Shown here: in pieces, positions 60,474-64,000 of the stretch
Layout: each line of letters starts with the position of its first letter
How positions within the stretch are numbered: the stretch's first letter is position 1
NCBI GenBank assembly: GCA_965229715.1
Contig: CBDDJL010000003.1
Coordinates: forward strand, 62,001-126,000
Direction: 5' to 3'
DNA from: JAVJST01 sp965229715
GTDB lineage: Bacteria > Pseudomonadota > Alphaproteobacteria > Rhodospirillales > Casp-alpha2
Length of the DNA: 64,000 nucleotides
Translations under genes and position numbers: made by a program
The notes under the pieces: generated by a model
What the model saw: the letters and a program-made list of their open reading frames with translations, nothing else
Databases searched by the model: none
Told to the model about the DNA's origin: nothing

Positions 60474-60989
60474 ATGAAGCGTGTGTTCGTTTTTCTTGCC
60501 GCAGCGTCGCTGGCCGGGTGCAGCTATCTTGAGCAACTGTCGCTTGGCGATGTTGCCGGGCTTGGCGCCGCGGCCGAGCAGGCCGTCTGCGAAGAGCGAA
60601 CCGTTCGTTGGCTGGAAGGCGTCTCGTTTGCCGATACGCCGCGCCTCGACATGGAGATTCGCCGCGGTGAATTCACGCCCGTTGTTGTGCGAATGACCCA
60701 GAATCGAACCTATGTGCTCCGATTACGAAACAGGGATGAAGAGCGGCATGTGTTTCATGCGCCGGAGTTCTTCGAAAACATCGCGGTTGCAGCCGTGGCG
60801 ATCGACAATGCATTTGTCGAAACCGTCTGTCCCGGACCATCCATCGAATTGTTGCCCGGCCAGAGTCTTGAACTTCAACTCTATGCCGCCGTCGATGGTT
60901 CGTACGAGTTCAAGGATGCCGCCGGCGTCTTTGGCGCGCTTGCGGCGTGGGAGTCTGGCGGGATCATCCGTATCGAGCCCGCGCCATAA
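60474..60989 (+). CDS. Cupredoxin-like lipoprotein, copper ligands mostly absent
   Basis: A 171-residue lipoprotein: signal (KRVFVFLAAASLAGC) with lipobox LAGC and lipidated Cys16. The mature domain has the strand pattern of cupredoxins: YVLRLRNRDEERHVFHAPEFFENIAV (residues 80-105), then a Cys at 119 in ETVCPGPSIELLPGQSLELQLYAAVDGSYEF. Ligand-like His92 or His95 and Cys119 are seen, but the His and Met expected after the Cys are missing, so blue-copper binding is doubtful. Family not firmly recognised. It stands alone between nudC (divergent) and the SRP RNA gene. Confidence 0.7.
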   Translation: MKRVFVFLAAASLAGCSYLEQLSLGDVAGLGAAAEQAVCEERTVRWLEGVSFADTPRLDMEIRRGEFTPVVVRMTQNRTYVLRLRNRDEERHVFHAPEFFENIAVAAVAIDNAFVETVCPGPSIELLPGQSLELQLYAAVDGSYEFKDAAGVFGALAAWESGGIIRIEPAP

Positions 60990-60995
60990 ACGGAA

Positions 60996-61025
60996 CCGAT
61001 GGCGCGGCGATAACCGCGCCACCGG
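60996..61025 (+). terminator. Strong hairpin after the lipoprotein gene
   Basis: TGGCGCGG (61000-61007)-CGATAA-CCGCGCCA (61014-61021) with a further CCG/CGG clamp across one mismatch, seven bases after the stop. The stem is very stable but no T-tract follows. It may act as a Rho-dependent stop or 3' protector, separating this gene from the SRP RNA promoter 90 bp further on. Confidence 0.45.
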
Positions 61026-61087
61026 TGCCGACATGACCGTTTGGTGCTTGGAGCAGCGTGCATGGTCGGCGACGAGTGAACCCGTGC

Positions 61088-61118
61088 TTGCGTCGGCCCC
61101 GGGCGGCGCTGCTATAAT
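61088..61118 (+). promoter_or_regulatory. SRP RNA promoter
   Basis: A consensus -10 TATAAT at 61113-61118 lies exactly seven bases before the first paired base of the SRP RNA. The -35 is poor (TTGCGT at 61088-61093, 19-bp spacing). Between them is a G+C-rich spacer, resembling a stringent-type discriminator region only in part. Confidence 0.65.
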
Positions 61119-61124
61119 AAGGAT

Positions 61125-61219
61125 GGATGGCCGGTGACGGACAGGCTCCTCGCCAACCCGGTCAGGTCCGGAAGGAAGCAGCCGTAACGAGTTTCGGTCT
61201 GGGTCGACGCCGGTCATCC
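61125..61219 (+). ncRNA. ffs: Signal recognition particle RNA, small bacterial (4.5S) type
   Basis: A 95-nt RNA. The conserved Ffh-binding domain is seen as GGTCAGGTCCGGAAGGAAGCAGCC (61160-61183), with the asymmetric internal loop and GGAA tetraloop. The outer helix pairs GGATGGCCGG at 61125 with CCGGTCATCC at 61210-61219. With Ffh it delivers ribosome-nascent chains to FtsY at the membrane. Located 38 bp upstream of dnaX, a common alphaproteobacterial arrangement. Confidence 0.96.
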
Positions 61220-61256
61220 GCCTGTTCTCTCCCCCGAGAGTCGAGTACCTCACCGC

Positions 61257-63008
61257 ATGACGGACAGCGAAACTTCCGCCGCGACCGACGTACCAGCTAC
61301 GCAGGCCGAATCCGAGTCCGGCGCCTACCGCGTCCTTGCCCGTAAATACCGCCCATCGACATTTGCCGACCTGATCGGTCAGGAAGCCATGGTCCGAGTC
61401 TTGACCAACGCCATGAACACGGGTCGCCTGGCGCACGCGTTCATGCTGACGGGTGTTCGCGGTATCGGCAAGACAACGACGGCGCGGATCATCGCCCGGG
61501 CCCTTAACTGCACCGGCCCCGATAACGAGCCGGACTTCGGCCCCACCATCGAACCCTGCGGCGTGTGCCCGAATTGCACGGCGATATCCGAAGATCGTCA
61601 TGTCGATGTGCTTGAGATGGATGCGGCAAGCCGTACGGGCGTCGACGATATTCGTGAGCTTATCGAGGGTGTGCGATACCGGCCGACGTCAGCCCGCTTC
61701 AAGATTTATATCCTCGACGAAGTCCACATGCTGACCAAGAACGCCTTTAACGCGCTTCTGAAAACGCTGGAAGAGCCGCCGGAGCATGTGAAGTTCGTTT
61801 TCGCGACGACTGAGATCCGCAAGGTCCCGGTTACGGTACTCAGCCGCTGTCAACGTTTCGATCTTCGCCGGGTTGCGGCCGAAGCCCTCGCCGGGCATTT
61901 TCGGGCAATCGCCGAGAAAGAGGGCGCGAAGGTGGATGATACCGCGCTGGCATTGATCGCGCGGGCTGCCGACGGCAGTGTCCGCGACGGTCTCAGTCTT
62001 CTCGATCAGGCGATTTCCCAACAGGATGACGGAATAACGGAAGCCGATGTACGAACCATGCTCGGCGTTGCCGACCGTAGCCGGTCATTCGACCTTCTCG
62101 AAGCAGTGCTGAAAGGCGAAACCGCAACGGCGCTCGGTGTCCTCTCCGAGCAGTATGATGCCGGCACCGATCCGTCTCAGATCATCGAAGACCTGCTAGA
62201 GATTACCCATCGCCTGACCCGTATCAAAGTGGCGCCGACATCGGCCGAGGACATCACTGTGCCGGAGATCGAGCGTACCCGGGGGAAGGATATGGCCGCA
62301 GCGCTATCGATGGCCCATGCGGCCCGCGCCTGGCAGATCCTGCTCAAGGGACTCTCCGAGGTCAGGAACGCGCCGTCACCAGTCGATGCAGCGGAAATGG
62401 TTCTGATCAGGCTGGCGCACGCATCGTCGTTGCCGTCGCCGGAAGATGCTCTGAAGGCGCTACGGGACGAGCCGGCGGAAAACCCAACCGATGCCGCTGC
62501 TGCGGCGTCGCCGAAACCCGATGACAGCGGTGGAGCACGCGCCGTGGTTGGTGGTGGCGTGTTGACGGAGCGCGCACGCGAACAGGCGCCCGTATCATCG
62601 CCCGTGTCCGAGGTGAAGCAACCGGTTGCCCTGACAAACCTGCAGGCCATCGCCGATTTGGCGGCCGAACGGCGCGAAGTTCTGTTGCAGGCGTTTTTGC
62701 TGCAACACGTACGTCTCGTGCGACTCGAGCCGGGATTGATCGAGTTCGATGCCGGCGAAAACGCTGACGGTGAGATGATCCAGCGGTTACGAGCCTTTCT
62801 CAAGGAAGAGACCGGCGATGTGTGGCAAGTCTCGGTCGTTTCGGGCAGGGGCGCACCGACCCTTGACGAGCAGGCTGCGACAGACAAGGAAGCCGCAAAG
62901 GCCGAGGCGGCACGCCATCCGTTGGTCAAATCGGTACTCGAAACCTTTCCCGGCGCGAGTGTCGTCGACGTTGAACGTCGCGCACGCCGTCAGGATGACC
63001 GCGAATAG
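61257..63008 (+). CDS. dnaX: DNA polymerase III subunit gamma/tau
   Basis: A 583-residue clamp-loader ATPase. N-terminal YRVLARKYRPSTFADLIGQEAMVRVLTNAM, Walker A LTGVRGIGKTTTARIIARALNC, the four-Cys zinc module (NCTGPDN...CGVCPNC), Walker B IYILDEVHMLTKNAFNALLKTLEEPPEHVKFVFATTE with sensor 1, and SRCQRFDLRR (SRC arginine finger). The Tau-type C-terminal extension (about 380-583) contains a Pro/Ala-rich linker and a domain ending VLETFPGASVVDVERR. I see no obvious A-rich slippery site for a frameshifted gamma form. It is followed by an enoyl-CoA hydratase gene, not by the usual ybaB-recR. Confidence 0.96.
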   Translation: MTDSETSAATDVPATQAESESGAYRVLARKYRPSTFADLIGQEAMVRVLTNAMNTGRLAHAFMLTGVRGIGKTTTARIIARALNCTGPDNEPDFGPTIEPCGVCPNCTAISEDRHVDVLEMDAASRTGVDDIRELIEGVRYRPTSARFKIYILDEVHMLTKNAFNALLKTLEEPPEHVKFVFATTEIRKVPVTVLSRCQRFDLRRVAAEALAGHFRAIAEKEGAKVDDTALALIARAADGSVRDGLSLLDQAISQQDDGITEADVRTMLGVADRSRSFDLLEAVLKGETATALGVLSEQYDAGTDPSQIIEDLLEITHRLTRIKVAPTSAEDITVPEIERTRGKDMAAALSMAHAARAWQILLKGLSEVRNAPSPVDAAEMVLIRLAHASSLPSPEDALKALRDEPAENPTDAAAAASPKPDDSGGARAVVGGGVLTERAREQAPVSSPVSEVKQPVALTNLQAIADLAAERREVLLQAFLLQHVRLVRLEPGLIEFDAGENADGEMIQRLRAFLKEETGDVWQVSVVSGRGAPTLDEQAATDKEAAKAEAARHPLVKSVLETFPGASVVDVERRARRQDDRE

Positions 63009-63104
63009 CGTATTGCTTATGTTTTTTCAGTTATGATCAGGCGATAGTGGCGCGAACGTAGGGCCGTGCGTTTAGTCCGCTATCCAGCACCGAAGGAAAG
63101 CAAA

Positions 63105-63911
63105 ATGTCATCACCCGTGCGAACTGAGCGTCGCGGCAAGGTCTTCGAGATCACCATTGACCGGCCGCCGGTCAATGCTATCAACACGGAAACGGGTGCG
63201 GCCCTTTACGAGGCATTTGCGGCATTACGGGACGACCCCGGCCTTACTGTCGGGTTGATTACTGGCACCGGTGAAAGATGCTTCTCCGCGGGATGGGATC
63301 TCAAGGAAGCAGCCGAAACTTTCGACGGCATGGACGCGCCGGAGCTGATGGGACAGACCCCGGGCGGGTTTGCCGGATTCACCGAGATGTGGAACCTCTA
63401 CAAACCCGTCATAGCGGCAGTCAATGGTCATACCATCGGCGGCGGCTTTGAGATCGCGCTCGCCTCAGATATCGTGATTGCCGTCGACTGGGCCGAGTTC
63501 TGGTTGCCGGAAATGGAGCGGGGTTTTTTACCGGATGCCGGTGCGGTCCAGCGGCTGCCAAAGAAAATTCCGCAAAATGTTGCGCTTGAGATGATGTACA
63601 CGGGGCGCCACCTGACGGCGGCTGAAGCGGCGCGCTGGGGATTTGTGCACCGCGTCGTCTCGCCGGATGAGTTGATGACATCGGCGCGGGAGATCGCAGA
63701 GCATGTCTCAGAGGGTGCGCCGCTGGCATTGCAGGCGCTCAAGGAATGTGTGTACGGCACCGCGGAACTGCCGGTCGACGAGTCTTTTGCCCGAATGAAG
63801 CGTGGCAAGGGCGTATTTCCGATCTACGAAAAGATGATCGATTCCGAGGATTTCAAGGAAGGCCCCAAGGCGTTCGCCGAAAAACGGGCTCCCGTCTGGA
63901 AAGGCCGCTGA
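63105..63911 (+). CDS. Enoyl-CoA hydratase/isomerase family protein (crotonobetainyl-CoA hydratase-like)
   Basis: A 268-residue crotonase-fold enzyme. The oxyanion-hole segments are GERCFSAGWDLKEAAE and NGHTIGGGFEIALASDIVIAV. The position of catalytic Glu corresponds to LPEMERGFLPDAGAVQRLPKKIP, and the C-terminal GPKAFAEKRAPVWKGR is typical of CaiD. Length is near CaiD (261). CaiD hydrates crotonobetainyl-CoA to carnitinyl-CoA in carnitine metabolism, but related enzymes act on other CoA esters, so no symbol is given. Start at 63105 has AAGGA upstream. A hairpin near 63928-63950 follows the stop. Confidence 0.9.
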   Translation: MSSPVRTERRGKVFEITIDRPPVNAINTETGAALYEAFAALRDDPGLTVGLITGTGERCFSAGWDLKEAAETFDGMDAPELMGQTPGGFAGFTEMWNLYKPVIAAVNGHTIGGGFEIALASDIVIAVDWAEFWLPEMERGFLPDAGAVQRLPKKIPQNVALEMMYTGRHLTAAEAARWGFVHRVVSPDELMTSAREIAEHVSEGAPLALQALKECVYGTAELPVDESFARMKRGKGVFPIYEKMIDSEDFKEGPKAFAEKRAPVWKGR

Positions 63912-63927
63912 GCCGGGTTCTACGCAT

Positions 63928-63950
63928 ATGCGCCATCATTTTCGGCGCAT
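63928..63950 (+). terminator. Hairpin after the hydratase gene
   Basis: ATGCGCC (63928-63934) pairs with GGCGCAT (63944-63950) across a 9-nt loop, then GTTTGGCGG, which is only slightly T-rich. Located 16 bp after the hydratase stop. A weak terminator is possible. The same bases also lie in a frame that reads like a signal peptide, so the assignment is uncertain. Confidence 0.3.
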
Positions 63951-64000
63951 GTTTGGCGGTCGTAATCTTGCCGCCCATTGCCGAGAGCGAGCAACGTCCG

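Noticed and set aside
61257..63008. Programmed frameshift in dnaX producing a short gamma subunit
   Set aside because: No A-rich slippery heptamer was found in the relevant region; only the full-length tau-type product is supported.
1..64000. CRISPR arrays, insertion sequences, integrase genes and prophage
   Set aside because: No regularly spaced direct repeats, transposase motifs, or attachment-site duplications were seen on reading the window. A repeat search by program could still find diverged elements.

Overview
This window looks like a chromosomal segment of a free-living, heterotrophic alphaproteobacterium, most likely of the Rhodospirillales type. The support is high-GC coding bias, the alphaproteobacterial forms of SerC/SerA, GltB/GltD, standalone prephenate dehydratase and ATP-type PckA, a small SRP RNA just upstream of dnaX, and many ATGA start/stop overlaps. 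I see no rRNA, tRNA, CRISPR array, insertion sequence or phage gene. Nearly all of the sequence is tightly packed coding DNA.

Left part (1-4 kb): a partial ABC substrate-binding protein divergent from a TetR regulator, a glutamine-synthetase-family enzyme, a SAM methyltransferase and a cytochrome P460-like protein. From 19.9 kb down to 4.1 kb runs an almost gapless minus-strand series of eleven genes. In transcription order these are a COG4671-like glycosyltransferase, two GT4 glycosyltransferases, a histidine phosphatase, a second COG4671-like glycosyltransferase, a 1173-residue ABC exporter fused to a cyclic-nucleotide-binding domain and a GGDEF-like domain, a NodB-like deacetylase, and a complete Opp/Dpp-type uptake system. 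This is the most unusual region. The exporter's ATPase domain appears to carry three tandem helical-subdomain repeats with degenerate ATPase motifs.

Middle part (20-33 kb): a small methyltransferase, an SLC13/RCK transporter, serC-serA, a cobalamin riboswitch controlling cbtBA (cobalt transport), a HugZ-like protein, pckA, a GFA-family protein, a DMT exporter, and a minus-strand group of OmpA-like protein, voltage-gated K+ channel, DUF423 protein and class I amidotransferase. From 33.5 to 44.7 kb: an ArsR regulator with a readable promoter/operator and its PF03773 permease, then gltD-GFA-gltB, uppP, choline-sulfatase and a glutathione transferase.

Right part (44.8-64 kb): a short DUF1127 gene with its own terminator and promoter, facing a LysR regulator across a perfect dyad; a second glutamine-synthetase-family gene followed by an aldehyde dehydrogenase; a yejABEF-type peptide importer; hisN; a membrane-anchored cytochrome c; kdsB-pheA; a small membrane protein; MscS; nudC; a cupredoxin-like lipoprotein; the SRP RNA; dnaX; and an enoyl-CoA hydratase family gene. 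The overall picture is a nitrogen- and amino-acid-scavenging organism (two gamma-glutamyl-ligase-type enzymes, two peptide ABC systems, GOGAT) with a dedicated surface or secreted glycan locus. Product names come from motif reading alone; no database search was possible.
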